Part shown: positions 19,743-28,463 of the stretch, in pieces
Numbering within the stretch: position 1 is the first letter of the stretch
Layout of the letters: the number at the start of each line of letters is the position of its first letter
Source: VAZQ01 sp963739385
GTDB lineage: Bacteria; Pseudomonadota; Alphaproteobacteria; Rhizobiales; Xanthobacteraceae
Assembly (NCBI GenBank): GCA_963739385.1
Contig: CAVUAI010000051.1
Coordinates: 62,001 to 126,000, forward strand
Direction of reading: 5' to 3'
Length of the DNA stretch: 64,000 nucleotides
Translations under genes and position numbers: made by a program
The notes under the pieces: model-generated
The model's database searches: none
What the model saw: only the letters and a program-made list of their open reading frames with translations
Told to the model about the DNA's origin: nothing

Positions 19743-20168
19743 GACGTTGTCCTCCCTATGCCGAACATGCACGTTTCTTTGGTTGCAGCTCCCGCATCCT
19801 CGGCTTGATGCGATGAGCGACACGGATGGTAGCAAGCAGAAAGGATCGGGGGAAGGCGCGGCGATGTTTGACAGCATCACAACAAAATCAAAGCAGAGCA
19901 ACGCGCCGAGCCGGGCAAGATCATTACCGACGAGGTCGAACGACTCGCGCCTCATCCGGGGCGAGGCCCGGGGCGTCGCGCGCAGTCATATCACGAGAAA
20001 CAAAGTCACCGGCCAGCAAGCACGCGGCAATACAAATCGCACCTCAGCGTGCGCCGGAAGGGATGTAAATTCTCCTATCCCGGCAACCTGCTTCCCTAAC
20101 GCCGGGACAGGCCTATATTCGGGACAATGCGCGACATCGTTCGCGCGACGCATGGAAAGGAATGTTCG
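19743..20168. other. 426-bp intergenic stretch
   Basis: No convincing gene. A GC-rich stretch around 19945-19980 (CGCGCCTCATCCGGGGCGAGG) could be part of a dispersed palindromic repeat. The segment serves as the divergent control region between the DUF1080 and monooxygenase genes. Confidence 0.4.
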
Positions 20169-21509
20169 ATGCCATCGCGTCAACTGCGGCTGGGCGCTTT
20201 CATGCGGCCGGTCAGCCTCCACACCGGCGCCTGGCGATACCCCGGCGCCTATCCGGATGCCAATTTCAACTTCGCGCACATCAAACGCTTCGCGCAGACG
20301 CTCGAGCGCGGCAAGTTCGATGCCTTCTTCATGGCCGACCACATGGCGGTGTTGAACATGCCTTTGGATGCGCTCAAGCGCAGCCATACGGTGACATCGT
20401 TCGAGCCATTCACGCTGCTCTCGGCGCTCGCGGTGGCGACCGAGCATATCGGCCTCGTCGCCACCGGCTCGACCACCTTCGACGCGCCCTACCACATCGC
20501 ACGCCGCTTCGCCTCGCTCGACCATATCAGCGGCGGCCGCGCCGGCTGGAACATCGTCACCACGTCCAATCCCGACGCCGCGCTCAACTTCGGCCTCGAC
20601 GAGCACATGGAGCACGGCGAGCGCTATCGTCGTGCCCGTGAGTTCTACGACGTGGTGACGGGGCTGTGGGACAGCTGGGCGGACGACGCCTTCGTCCGCG
20701 ATGTCGAGCACGGCATCTATGTCGATCCCGACAAGCTGCACGTGCTCGACCACAAGGGCAAATATCTGTCCGTCCGCGGACCGCTCAACATCGCGCGGCC
20801 GATCCAGGGCTGGCCGGTGATCGTACAGGCCGGCGCCTCGGAGGCCGGCCGCCAGCTCGCGGCGGAAACGGCGGAAGCCGTGTTCACGGCGCAGAACAGC
20901 CTCGCCGCCGGGCGCGAATTCTACGCCGACGTGAAGGCACGGGCGGTGAAGGCCGGACGCTCGCGTGACCATATCAAGATTCTCCCCGGCTGCTTCCTCG
21001 TGGTCGGAGACACGGTGGAGGAGGCACGTGCCAAGCGCGCCCGGCTCGACGGACTCGTGCACTACGCCAACGCCATCGCCTCGTTGTCGATCGCGCTCGG
21101 GCACGATGCCTCGCGTTTCGATCCGGACGCTCCGCTGCCGGAAATTCCCGAGAGCAACGCCAGCAAGAGCGGCCGCCAGCGCGCGATCGATCTCGCCCGG
21201 CGCGAAAATCTCACGGTGCGTCAGCTCGCCCAGCGGCTCGGCGGCTATTCCGGCCTGGCCATGATCGGCACGCCGCAAACGATCGCCGACGAGATGGAGG
21301 AATGGCTCGAGACCGAAGGCTCGGACGGTTTCACCGTGATGTTTCCCTATCTCCCCGGCGGGCTCGACGACGTGGTCGAGCGGGTGGTCCCGGAACTGCA
21401 GCGGCGCGGGCTGTTCCGACGCGAATACGAGGGCAAGACATTGCGCGAGAATCTCGGCCTGCCACGGCCAGCCAACCGGTTCTTCCAGGCATCTCGCGCG
21501 GCGGAATAA
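20169..21509 (+). CDS. FMN-dependent luciferase-type monooxygenase (NtaA/SnaA/DszA family)
   Basis: 446 residues, ATG 20169 after GGAAAGG. 'GAWRYPGAYPDANFNFAHIKRFAQTLERGKFD' and 'SLDHISGGRAGWNIVTTSN' are hallmarks of the NtaA/SnaA/DszA subgroup of flavin-dependent, reductase-coupled TIM-barrel oxygenases. These attack chelators, sulfones or similar xenobiotics using FMNH2 and O2. 'PIQGWPVIVQAGASEAGRQLAA' is the phosphate-binding part. The neighbouring Bug receptor may import the substrate. Actual substrate unknown. Confidence 0.9.
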   Translation: MPSRQLRLGAFMRPVSLHTGAWRYPGAYPDANFNFAHIKRFAQTLERGKFDAFFMADHMAVLNMPLDALKRSHTVTSFEPFTLLSALAVATEHIGLVATGSTTFDAPYHIARRFASLDHISGGRAGWNIVTTSNPDAALNFGLDEHMEHGERYRRAREFYDVVTGLWDSWADDAFVRDVEHGIYVDPDKLHVLDHKGKYLSVRGPLNIARPIQGWPVIVQAGASEAGRQLAAETAEAVFTAQNSLAAGREFYADVKARAVKAGRSRDHIKILPGCFLVVGDTVEEARAKRARLDGLVHYANAIASLSIALGHDASRFDPDAPLPEIPESNASKSGRQRAIDLARRENLTVRQLAQRLGGYSGLAMIGTPQTIADEMEEWLETEGSDGFTVMFPYLPGGLDDVVERVVPELQRRGLFRREYEGKTLRENLGLPRPANRFFQASRAAE

Positions 21510-21758
21510 TCCCGCGAGTGGTTTTGCGCGGCGAACCGCTCACCTCGCGGCGCGAGCAGCTCGATGAATAAGCGAGAGCTGCATCCGGGCCATCGCCAAA
21601 TCGTCCAGCTGACTGGTGCTGCGATGCGCTTCGCTGCGCTCGATCGTGCGCGGGGCGTCCTGCCCAGGGCGTGGCGTGCGGCGTCGGGACGGATGGAGCG
21701 GCAGATCGATCCGGGCTACGTTCGCCGCGACCACATGCATCCAGGGAGGACAACGACA

Positions 21759-22733
21759 ATGAGCACGCGCCGCCGTTTCCTGAATCTTGCGGCAGCTGCG
21801 CTCGCGGCGCCGGCGCTGCCGCGGCTCGCGTGCGCGCAGACATGGCCGGCAAAGCAGCCGATCCGGGCCATGATCCCGTTCTCGGCCGGCAGCACTCTCG
21901 ATATCGTCGGCCGCATCGTGATGGAGCAGCTCTCCGCGCAGCTCGGCCAGACCATCGTGATCGAGAACCGCGGCGGTGCCGGCGGCACGATCGGCACCGC
22001 CGCCGTCGCCAAGGCCGACCCCGACGGCTATACCCTGTTGATCAACGCCTCCGCCCACTCGGCCGCGCCTGCCGCCTATCCGAACGCCGCTTATGACCCG
22101 GCACGCGATTTCTCCGCTGTCATCCCGTTCGGCACCGTGCCGAATGTGGCGGTGATCGCACCCGCCAAAGGGATCAAGACCCTCAAGGAGCTCGTCGCGG
22201 CCGCCAAGACCGGCTCCTTCACCTACGCCTCCGCGGGGGTCGGCAGCGCCACTCATTGGGCGGCAGAACGGCTGCGCATGAGCGCCGGGTTCAATGCCAC
22301 CCACGTGCCGTTCCGCGGCGGGCCGGAAGCGCTCACCGAGGTGATGACCGGGCGGGTCGACTTCACCTGCATGGGCATGTCGTCCGCGCTCGGGTTCATC
22401 CGCGACGGCAAACTCATTCCGCTCGCCGTAAGCTCCGCCAAGCGCTCGTCCGCGTTGCCGGAGGTGCCGACGACGCTGGAGCTCGGCTTTCCCGATTCCG
22501 ACTACACCTACTGGATGGGCCTGTTCGTGCCGGCCAATACCCCGCGCGCGACCATCGATCGTCTCTATCAGGAAACCGAGACCGCACTCAAAGCGCCGGC
22601 AGTAGTGGACAAGTTCAAGCCGCAGGGCATCGAGCCGATGCCGATGACGTCGGCCGAGTTCGATGCGCTGATCAAGAAGGAGATCGTCGCCAACATCGCG
22701 CTGGTCAAGGCGGCGGGCCTCAAGTTCAATTGA
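21759..22733 (+). CDS. Bug-family receptor with Tat-type leader
   Basis: 324 residues, ATG 21759 preceded by GGGAGGA. The leader 'MSTRRRFLNLAAAALAAPAL' has a twin-arginine motif. 'WPAKQPIRAMIPFSAGSTLDIVGRI' and 'IVIENRGGAGGTIGTAAV' identify it as a Bug/TctC receptor. The D-T ligand loop is 'VPFRGGPEALTEVMTGRVDFTC'. It is followed 105 bp later by a CMD-family gene on the same strand and preceded by the luciferase-type monooxygenase, forming a likely catabolic unit. Confidence 0.92.
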   Translation: MSTRRRFLNLAAAALAAPALPRLACAQTWPAKQPIRAMIPFSAGSTLDIVGRIVMEQLSAQLGQTIVIENRGGAGGTIGTAAVAKADPDGYTLLINASAHSAAPAAYPNAAYDPARDFSAVIPFGTVPNVAVIAPAKGIKTLKELVAAAKTGSFTYASAGVGSATHWAAERLRMSAGFNATHVPFRGGPEALTEVMTGRVDFTCMGMSSALGFIRDGKLIPLAVSSAKRSSALPEVPTTLELGFPDSDYTYWMGLFVPANTPRATIDRLYQETETALKAPAVVDKFKPQGIEPMPMTSAEFDALIKKEIVANIALVKAAGLKFN

Positions 22734-22838
22734 AAACCGCGCAAGGGATGGTACGAATCCGCCATCGGCATTCCACGCATCGCGCCGGTGCGGTACGGTT
22801 CGCACACGTTCCCACCAGCCCAAGGACCCTTGATCGTC

Positions 22839-23375
22839 ATGAACCGCCTTCTCGAAATTCCGCAGGACAAGCTCTCGCAAGCGCAAGCCAAGGTGTTCGA
22901 GCAGCTCACGGCCGGACGCGGCCGCATCCTCGGCCCCTACAAGATCTGGATCCACAGTCCGACGGTTGCGAGCGGCATGGAGCAGATCGGCACCTTCCTC
23001 AACAAGCACTCTTCGTTGTCGAAGCGGGAAGTGGAGATCTGTATTCTGGTGATCGCGCAGCACTGGCAGGGCGACTACGTCCGGCAGGCGCACATCCGCG
23101 AGGGCAAGGCCGCCGGGCTGTCGCAAGAGACGATCGATGCAATCCTCGCCGGCGCCGATCCCGGGCTTGGCGATCCACATGAACGCGCGGTCCATCGTTT
23201 TGCCGCCGCCCTGGTCGCCGGCACGAAACTGTCGGACGCGGACTTCGGCGAGATCGAAAAGGCTCTCGGCCGCGAAGGCATCGCCGAGGTGCTCGTGCTG
23301 TTGGGCTACTACACCTCCGTGGCGCTGGGCATGAAGGTGCACGAGGTCCCGATCCCGCAGCCCGCCGCGTCGTAG
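22839..23375 (+). CDS. Carboxymuconolactone decarboxylase (CMD/AhpD-like) family protein
   Basis: 178 residues from ATG 22839. 'HSPTVASGMEQIGTFLNKHSSLSKREVEICILVIAQHW' and 'IREGKAAGLSQETIDAI' are CMD-domain blocks. The 'CxxC' pair of AhpD peroxidases is absent: only one Cys (EICIL) is seen, and the HWQ motif replaces the usual active site. That fits the non-peroxidase branch. Likely role: lactone or similar ring chemistry in the pathway fed by the adjacent Bug receptor. Confidence 0.85.
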   Translation: MNRLLEIPQDKLSQAQAKVFEQLTAGRGRILGPYKIWIHSPTVASGMEQIGTFLNKHSSLSKREVEICILVIAQHWQGDYVRQAHIREGKAAGLSQETIDAILAGADPGLGDPHERAVHRFAAALVAGTKLSDADFGEIEKALGREGIAEVLVLLGYYTSVALGMKVHEVPIPQPAAS

Positions 23376-23406
23376 GGCGTTTCGCTATCGCATCCAACAG
23401 TGAGGC

Positions 23407-24396
23407 TCAGTTCTCCGCCCTGATGTTGGCCTGCGCGACGATCTTGCCGAACTTTCCGGTCTCATCGGCGACGAAGGCGCGGTATTCCGCGGGCGTCAGG
23501 ATGCGCGGCACGATGCCCTGCGCCTCGAGCTTGTCGGCAATCGACTTGTCACGCAGGCCCGCGCCCACAATCTCGTTGAGACGCGCGACGATCGGCTCCG
23601 GCGTCGCGGCGGGCGCGAACATTCCGAACCAGTTGAGCAGCTCGTAGCTCTTGAGCTCGGGCGCCGCCTCGGCGAGCGGCGCGACGTCAGGGAGTTGCGG
23701 CATGCGTTCGCGCGACGTCACCGCGACCGCGCGCAGCCTGCCGTCCTGGATGAGCGGCAACGCCGCAGCGAGGCTCGAGAAGCTCATGGTGACGGCGCCG
23801 GTTGCCACGTCGGTAACCGCGGGCGCCGAGCCGCGATAGGGCACATGCAGCACGTTGGTGCCTGCCATGCTGTTCATGAGCTCGCCGGCGAGCTGCTGCG
23901 GATTGCCGATGCCGGACGACGAGAAGGAAAGCTTCCCGGGATTGGCGCGCGCGTAGGCAATGAGCTCGGCGGCGGTGCGTACCGGCGTCTGCGCCGCCAC
24001 CACGATCACGCACGGGACGATCCCGATGAGCGCGACGGGGGCCAGCTCCCGGAGCGGGTCGTAGCTCATCTTGTCCTTGTAAAGGTGCTGGTTGATCGCG
24101 ACCTCGCCCGAGGCGGCCATCAGCAAGGTGAGGCCGTCGGGCGGCGATTTTGCAACGGCGCCGGCAGCGATCATCGCACTCGCGCCGGTGCGGTTTTCGA
24201 CCACGACAGGTTGGCCGAGCGCCGCCTTCATCGGCTCGCCCAGGAGCCGCGCCACGATATCGACCCCGCCGCCGGCGGGATAACCGACGAGGATGCGAAT
24301 CGGCCGGTCAGGATAGCCGCCCTGCCCCCGCGCACGGCCCATGCCGGCCATCAGCGCAGCGCCTGCGGTCGCCATCACATCGCGTCGCGTCAGCAT
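23407..24396 (-). CDS. Bug-family receptor with Tat-type leader
   Basis: 329 residues, ATG 24396. The leader 'MLTRRDVMATAGAALMAGMG' carries a twin arginine. 'YPDRPIRILVGYPAGGGVDIVAR' and 'VVVENRTGASAMIAAGAVAK' are Bug signatures. Convergent with the CMD gene (stop-to-stop gap 31 bp). No membrane transporter component nearby. Ligand unknown. Confidence 0.92.
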   Translation of the reverse strand: MLTRRDVMATAGAALMAGMGRARGQGGYPDRPIRILVGYPAGGGVDIVARLLGEPMKAALGQPVVVENRTGASAMIAAGAVAKSPPDGLTLLMAASGEVAINQHLYKDKMSYDPLRELAPVALIGIVPCVIVVAAQTPVRTAAELIAYARANPGKLSFSSSGIGNPQQLAGELMNSMAGTNVLHVPYRGSAPAVTDVATGAVTMSFSSLAAALPLIQDGRLRAVAVTSRERMPQLPDVAPLAEAAPELKSYELLNWFGMFAPAATPEPIVARLNEIVGAGLRDKSIADKLEAQGIVPRILTPAEYRAFVADETGKFGKIVAQANIRAEN

Positions 24397-24680
24397 GGTG
24401 TCTCCTGTGCATAAAGGGAAAACGGCGAAACTTATTCCGCCACCGATCGTGGAGGCAACACGACGGCGCCGCGCTTAGCGTCGCGTGGCAGATTGAGCCC
24501 TTGAAGGCGCGTTGCCGGCGCAGCGATAAACGACCGCACTGCAGCACCGATCATGGCGGCATTCGGGCGACCGCGACACGTGTCGTTCACCCCCGGTTCA
24601 GCGACGGGGTGGGAACATCGGAACAAAAGCAACGCTGATCGTTACCTAAGATACCTGCGATCTCATGCTGAGGTGACGCC

Positions 24681-25021
24681 ATGAAGAGAACCTTAACCGC
24701 TGCGGTCGCGGCAGCGACGCTTGCTACCGCGGCGATTGCCACGCCAACGCCGGCGGATGCCCGCTGGGGCTGGTGGGGCCCCGCCCTCGTTGGCGGCCTG
24801 ATTGCCGGAGCCGTCATCGGGAGCGCGTACGCGCGGCCGTACTACGGCGGTTATTACTACGGTGGCAATCCGTATACGGCGGATACGGCTACCCGGTCTA
24901 TGGCGGCGGATATTACGCACCCGCCTACTACGCCCCCGTCTACCGTCCGGTTTATTACGGCGGCTATTATGCACCGCGCGCCTACTACGGTTACCGCCGG
25001 GCGTACTACCGCCGGTGGTGA
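24681..25021 (+). CDS. Gly/Tyr-rich secreted protein (one frame break)
   Basis: ATG 24681; the leader is MKRTLTAAVAAATLATAAIA with a TPTPADAR mature start. 'GPALVGGLIAGAVIGSAYARPYYGGYYYGG' is followed by a break near 24872. Adding one C to AATCCGTATAC restores 'NPVYGGYGYPVYGGGYYAPAYY' and a 113-residue protein ending YYRRW. The repeated YYGG/YYAP units and basic Arg/Tyr end suggest a surface or envelope structural protein. It is paralogous at the N-terminus to the gene at 25307. Confidence 0.7.
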
Positions 25022-25054
25022 ACTGCGACGGTACGCATGTTCGACCACGTTTCG

Positions 25055-25083
25055 AACCGGCGCTTCTCTTTCGAGCGCCGGTT
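25055..25083 (+). terminator. Hairpin after the Gly/Tyr-rich gene
   Basis: Perfect 10-bp arms AACCGGCGCT and AGCGCCGGTT around a 9-base loop, 33 bp after the stop, followed by TCTCACG. No strong T run. Confidence 0.55.
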
Positions 25084-25306
25084 TCTCACGATTGTCGGCA
25101 CGGCAATCGCCCCTGTTTCGCCATTCCCGGCCCAGAACAGCGCGCGAGGCGACCAAAATTCCGACAAATTAATGGGGATGATCCAGCGTGACTGAATTGG
25201 GGATTGGCTCAGTCGGGGCTATTCGAAACATCACAACCGCTTCCCGCGCTCGGCGGCAGCCGACGCTCACCTCGCTCGGCGCGAGCCGGCGCTCAAGGAG
25301 ACTCTG

Positions 25307-25591
25307 ATGCAGAAGACCTTCACTGCCTTCGTTGCCGCTGCGGCCGTCGCCGCGGCGATCGCCACCGCACCGACGCCGGCGGACGCGCGCTGCTACGGCT
25401 GCGCGGTCGGCGCTGGCGTTGTCGGCGGACTGGTCGCAGGCGCGCTCATCGGTGGCGCCATCGCCAACGCACAGCCGGCGCCGCCGCCGGTCTACTACGC
25501 GCCTGCGCCGCGCACCTGCCTGGTCGAGGAGCAGGTCTGGTCGAACCGTTACCAGGCCTGGGTCACGCGGCCTGTGCGCGTTGCCTGCTGA
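25307..25591 (+). CDS. Small secreted glycine-zipper-like protein
   Basis: 94 residues, ATG 25307 after AAGGAG. The leader MQKTFTAFVAAAAVAAAIA and 'TAPTPADARCYGCAVGAGVVGGLVAGALIGGAIA' show a signal peptide, a CYGC pair and a glycine-rich hydrophobic segment. A Pro/Tyr linker follows and then a C-terminal 'TCLVEEQVWSNRYQAWVTR' segment. The leader and Gly-rich block parallel the 24681 gene, implying tandem duplication. Function unknown. Confidence 0.75.
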   Translation: MQKTFTAFVAAAAVAAAIATAPTPADARCYGCAVGAGVVGGLVAGALIGGAIANAQPAPPPVYYAPAPRTCLVEEQVWSNRYQAWVTRPVRVAC

Positions 25592-25626
25592 GCGCGGCGC
25601 ACCGTATCGTTTCATAAGATGATGCC

Positions 25627-25654
25627 GGCCGGCTCGCTTGAGCCGGCCATTTTT
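25627..25654. terminator. Rho-independent terminator
   Basis: GGCCGGCTC (25627-25635), loop GCTT, GAGCCGGCC (25640-25648), then ATTTTTAT. It ends the 25307 gene and lies 28 bp short of the stop of the opposing transglycosylase gene. Confidence 0.8.
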
Positions 25655-25681
25655 ATGCAGCGACCGCAGCCCGAAGCCGCG

Positions 25682-26929
25682 CTACTCCCTGGCCGCGCGG
25701 CGCTGCATGTCGTCGAGCACCGCCGCCGTCGGCCAGCAATCGACCTTGAGGCGGTTGGCTTTCTGATAGGCGCCGAGCGCCGAGCGCGTGAGCATGCCGG
25801 CCTTGCCGTCGATCTTGTCCTTGTAGAGCCCGAGCTTGGTGAGATTGCGCTGCATCGTTTCGACCTGGACGGTGCGCAGCTGGGTGTTCTTGCTCCACGG
25901 AGTCTCGAATGGACGCGGATCGGCGATTCGATCGCTCAGGTGACCGACGAACAGCACGTAGAGATCAGAGAAGTTATACTCCTTGATCACGTAGTAGTTC
26001 TTGAGCGTCAGGAAGGCCGGTCCGTAGGTGCCCTCGGGCAACAGCAGAGACGCCGCCTCGTTGAGCTCGGTGGGCGCCGGCTTGCGTCCGTAGCTGGGGG
26101 CGAATCCCTGCTTGAGCCATTCGCCGAGCGGACGGGTGACGTCGGGCACGCCGATGGTGCAGTCGACGCCCGCCGGCGGGCGCACCTCGTAGGCCCAGCG
26201 CGTGCCGCGCTGCCAGCCCTTGTTGACGAGTTGCTGCGCGGCCGACGCGAGCGCGTCGGGCACCGAATTCCAGATGTCCTTCTTGCCGTCGCCGTCGAAA
26301 TCGACGGCGTGTTTGTAGAACTCAGACGGCAGGAACTGGGTCAGCCCCATGGCACCGCCCCAGGAACTGCGCATGTCTGCGAGCGTGATGTGCCCCTCAT
26401 CCAGCATCTTGAGCGCGTAGAGCAACTCCTGCCGGAACATGTCCTTACGCCGGCCGTAATAGCCTTGCGTGGCAAGCACGGTGATGGCGCCCTTTGGCAG
26501 CTTGTAACCGCCGAATGCGGTCTCGCGGCCCCAGATCGCGAGCAGCACGTTACCCGGCACGCCGAATTGCTGCTCGATGGCGGCGAGCGTGCGCCCGTGC
26601 TGGGCGGCGAGCTTCTTCGCCTGTTCGGCCAGCCGCGCGATGTTGGCCTCCTTGATGTAGTCGGCAGGCGTCTGCACGAATTCCGCCTGGCCGCGCGGCG
26701 GCGCGCCCGCCCGGCCCGGAAGGTCAAGATCGGGGAGGCTGAGGTCGGGCTCGATCCCGCGCGTCACCGTGTCGAAGGTCTTGCGCGAGACGCCGAGCGC
26801 CTGTGCGTCTGGCCACAGATCGGCCAGCCATTTTTGGAAGGCGGGATCGGCCGCGACGGCGGGCGTAGCCAGGGACGCGACCAGCCAGAAGGCGACGACA
26901 ATGCCGGCGTGGATGCCAAGTCGACCCAT
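25682..26929 (-). CDS. Lytic murein transglycosylase (MltB family) with peptidoglycan-binding domain
   Basis: 415 residues with a signal peptide (MGRLGIHAGIVVAFWLVASLATPAVA). The catalytic domain carries the Glu in 'AIWGRETAFGGYKLPKG' and the SLT family-3 blocks 'SSWGGAMGLTQFLPSEFYKHAVDFDGDGKKDIWNS'. A C-terminal PG_binding_1 domain ('MQRNLTKLGLYKDKIDGKAG..TRSALGAYQKANRLKVD') follows. The enzyme cleaves MurNAc-GlcNAc bonds with 1,6-anhydro product formation in the periplasm. The N-terminal residues after the leader ('FQKWLADLWPDAQALGVSRKTFD') are also standard. Confidence 0.93.
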   Translation of the reverse strand: MGRLGIHAGIVVAFWLVASLATPAVAADPAFQKWLADLWPDAQALGVSRKTFDTVTRGIEPDLSLPDLDLPGRAGAPPRGQAEFVQTPADYIKEANIARLAEQAKKLAAQHGRTLAAIEQQFGVPGNVLLAIWGRETAFGGYKLPKGAITVLATQGYYGRRKDMFRQELLYALKMLDEGHITLADMRSSWGGAMGLTQFLPSEFYKHAVDFDGDGKKDIWNSVPDALASAAQQLVNKGWQRGTRWAYEVRPPAGVDCTIGVPDVTRPLGEWLKQGFAPSYGRKPAPTELNEAASLLLPEGTYGPAFLTLKNYYVIKEYNFSDLYVLFVGHLSDRIADPRPFETPWSKNTQLRTVQVETMQRNLTKLGLYKDKIDGKAGMLTRSALGAYQKANRLKVDCWPTAAVLDDMQRRAARE

Positions 26930-27061
26930 TGCGGATGGTCCTTTCGAGGTGCCTTTTTTAAACTGCGGGGCCGATCCATCGCGGACCCGATCGTTGCAAC
27001 GATTCGCGCTAGCTGAGCGTTAAGAAAAGGGCCAAAAAACGCCCAAGATATGGAGTTGCCG

Positions 27062-27643
27062 ATGCTGCAGGTGCCGCTGGAAATCGCCTTTCATAACATC
27101 GAGAGCTCGGACTGGGCGGAGCAGCAAATCCGCGGCCGCGTCGCAGACCTCGAAAAACTTTATGACCGGCTGGTCTCCTGCCGGGTCCGGATCGACCAGC
27201 GCGCCAAGGACCTGACCGGCACGATCCCTCCGGTCGTTCACATCGAACTCGGCATTCCTGGCCGTTCCGACCTCGTAGTTAGCCATGAGCCCGACCACCT
27301 CTTGCGGAAATATCAGCATCCGGACCTGCGCAAGGCGATCAACGAGGCGTTCCGGATCGCCGAACGGCAGCTGCTCGATCTCAAGCAGCAGCGCGATGGC
27401 CGCACCAAGGTCGGCGGCCACGACACCGAAAACCAATCCCTCGGCCAGGTCGCCGAGATCACTCCCGAGCAGGATTTCGGATTTCTCATGACCAAGGAAG
27501 GCGGCCTGCTCTACTTCCATCGCAACGCCGTGCTCTGCGGCGATTTCGACGCGCTCAAGCGCGGTGACGAACTCCACTATGTCGAGGACGTGGGCGATAC
27601 CGGCCCGATTGCCTCCAAGGTGCGGGTGAAGGCGCCGGGGTAG
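27062..27643 (+). CDS. HPF/RaiA-type ribosome-associated protein with cold-shock-like C-terminus
   Basis: 193 residues from ATG 27062 (GGAG 27052-27055 gives ideal spacing; ATG 27050 has none). N-terminal half: HPF/sigma-54 modulation fold ('LEIAFHNIESSDWAEQQIRGRVADLEKLYDRLVSCRVRID'). C-terminal half (from about residue 125): 'GQVAEITPEQDFGFLMTKEGGLLYFHRNAV', resembling a cold-shock/S1-like nucleic acid-binding domain with FGF and FH motifs. This fusion probably binds ribosomes during stress or stationary phase. Confidence 0.85.
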   Translation: MLQVPLEIAFHNIESSDWAEQQIRGRVADLEKLYDRLVSCRVRIDQRAKDLTGTIPPVVHIELGIPGRSDLVVSHEPDHLLRKYQHPDLRKAINEAFRIAERQLLDLKQQRDGRTKVGGHDTENQSLGQVAEITPEQDFGFLMTKEGGLLYFHRNAVLCGDFDALKRGDELHYVEDVGDTGPIASKVRVKAPG

Positions 27644-27689
27644 CCGCGGTTCACGGCGCCGTTGCATCAGTGCAGGGCCAGCTCGTCAT

Positions 27690-28463
27690 CTACCGTGTGG
27701 CGACGATGAACAGCCGCGGAAACCGCAGCAGGACCTGTCCGTCGAACCGCGCGGGATAAGCCTGCACGATGCGCGCGGCGTAGTCGGCCACAAAACCCTT
27801 GCGCAGCTCGTCATCGAGCGGAGCGAGGAATGGCCGCAAGCCCGAGCCCTTGAACCATTCGACGATGGCATCGGGTCCCGCCATCACGTGGTTGTAGACC
27901 GTGTGCCAGATGTCGAGACGGGAACAGACCGGCTTGAGCAGATCGTAATAGGCCGCGGGCGACGGGAGGTCGTCGCGAGCGGCGGCGGTGCGCGCAAGCA
28001 GTGCCGCCCACGGACCGCGCTCCGCGACCTCGCGCATCAACGCAAGCGCCGGCTCCTCGGTATTGTCGGGCATTTGCACGGCGAGGACACCGCCGGCGGA
28101 CAGCGCCGCCAACAGCCGTCGGAGCACCACGGGATGATCGGGGACCCATTGAAAGACCGCGTTGGCAAACAACAAGTCGGTGCGCTCCGGCGGACTCCAG
28201 CCGGCGAGATCCGCCTCGACGAAGTTACGGCCGGGCAGTCGCTCGCGCGCCTGACGCAGCATGTCGAGCGAGGAATCCACCCCCCACACCTCTGCCTCCG
28301 GAAAGCGCGCGATCAGAAGCTCGGTGGAGTTGCCGGGACCACAGCCGAGGTCGATCACGCGCCGCGGAGATTCGAGCGGCAGTTGCGCGAGCAGATCGCG
28401 CGGCGGACGCGTACGCTCGTCCTCGAACTTGAGGTATTGACGCGCGTTCCAGTCGTCGGCCAT
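27690..28463 (-). CDS. tam: Trans-aconitate 2-methyltransferase
   Basis: 257 residues. 'MADDWNARQYLKFEDERTRP' is the family start; SAM motif 'VIDLGCGPGNSTELL', acidic 'VWGVDSSLDML', and 'LFANAVFQWVPDH' are intact. Tam methylates trans-aconitate, a toxic by-product of the citric acid cycle. The ATG (28463) overlaps the ettA stop by one base in TGATG, so translation is likely coupled to ettA. Confidence 0.93.
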   Translation of the reverse strand: MADDWNARQYLKFEDERTRPPRDLLAQLPLESPRRVIDLGCGPGNSTELLIARFPEAEVWGVDSSLDMLRQARERLPGRNFVEADLAGWSPPERTDLLFANAVFQWVPDHPVVLRRLLAALSAGGVLAVQMPDNTEEPALALMREVAERGPWAALLARTAAARDDLPSPAAYYDLLKPVCSRLDIWHTVYNHVMAGPDAIVEWFKGSGLRPFLAPLDDELRKGFVADYAARIVQAYPARFDGQVLLRFPRLFIVATR

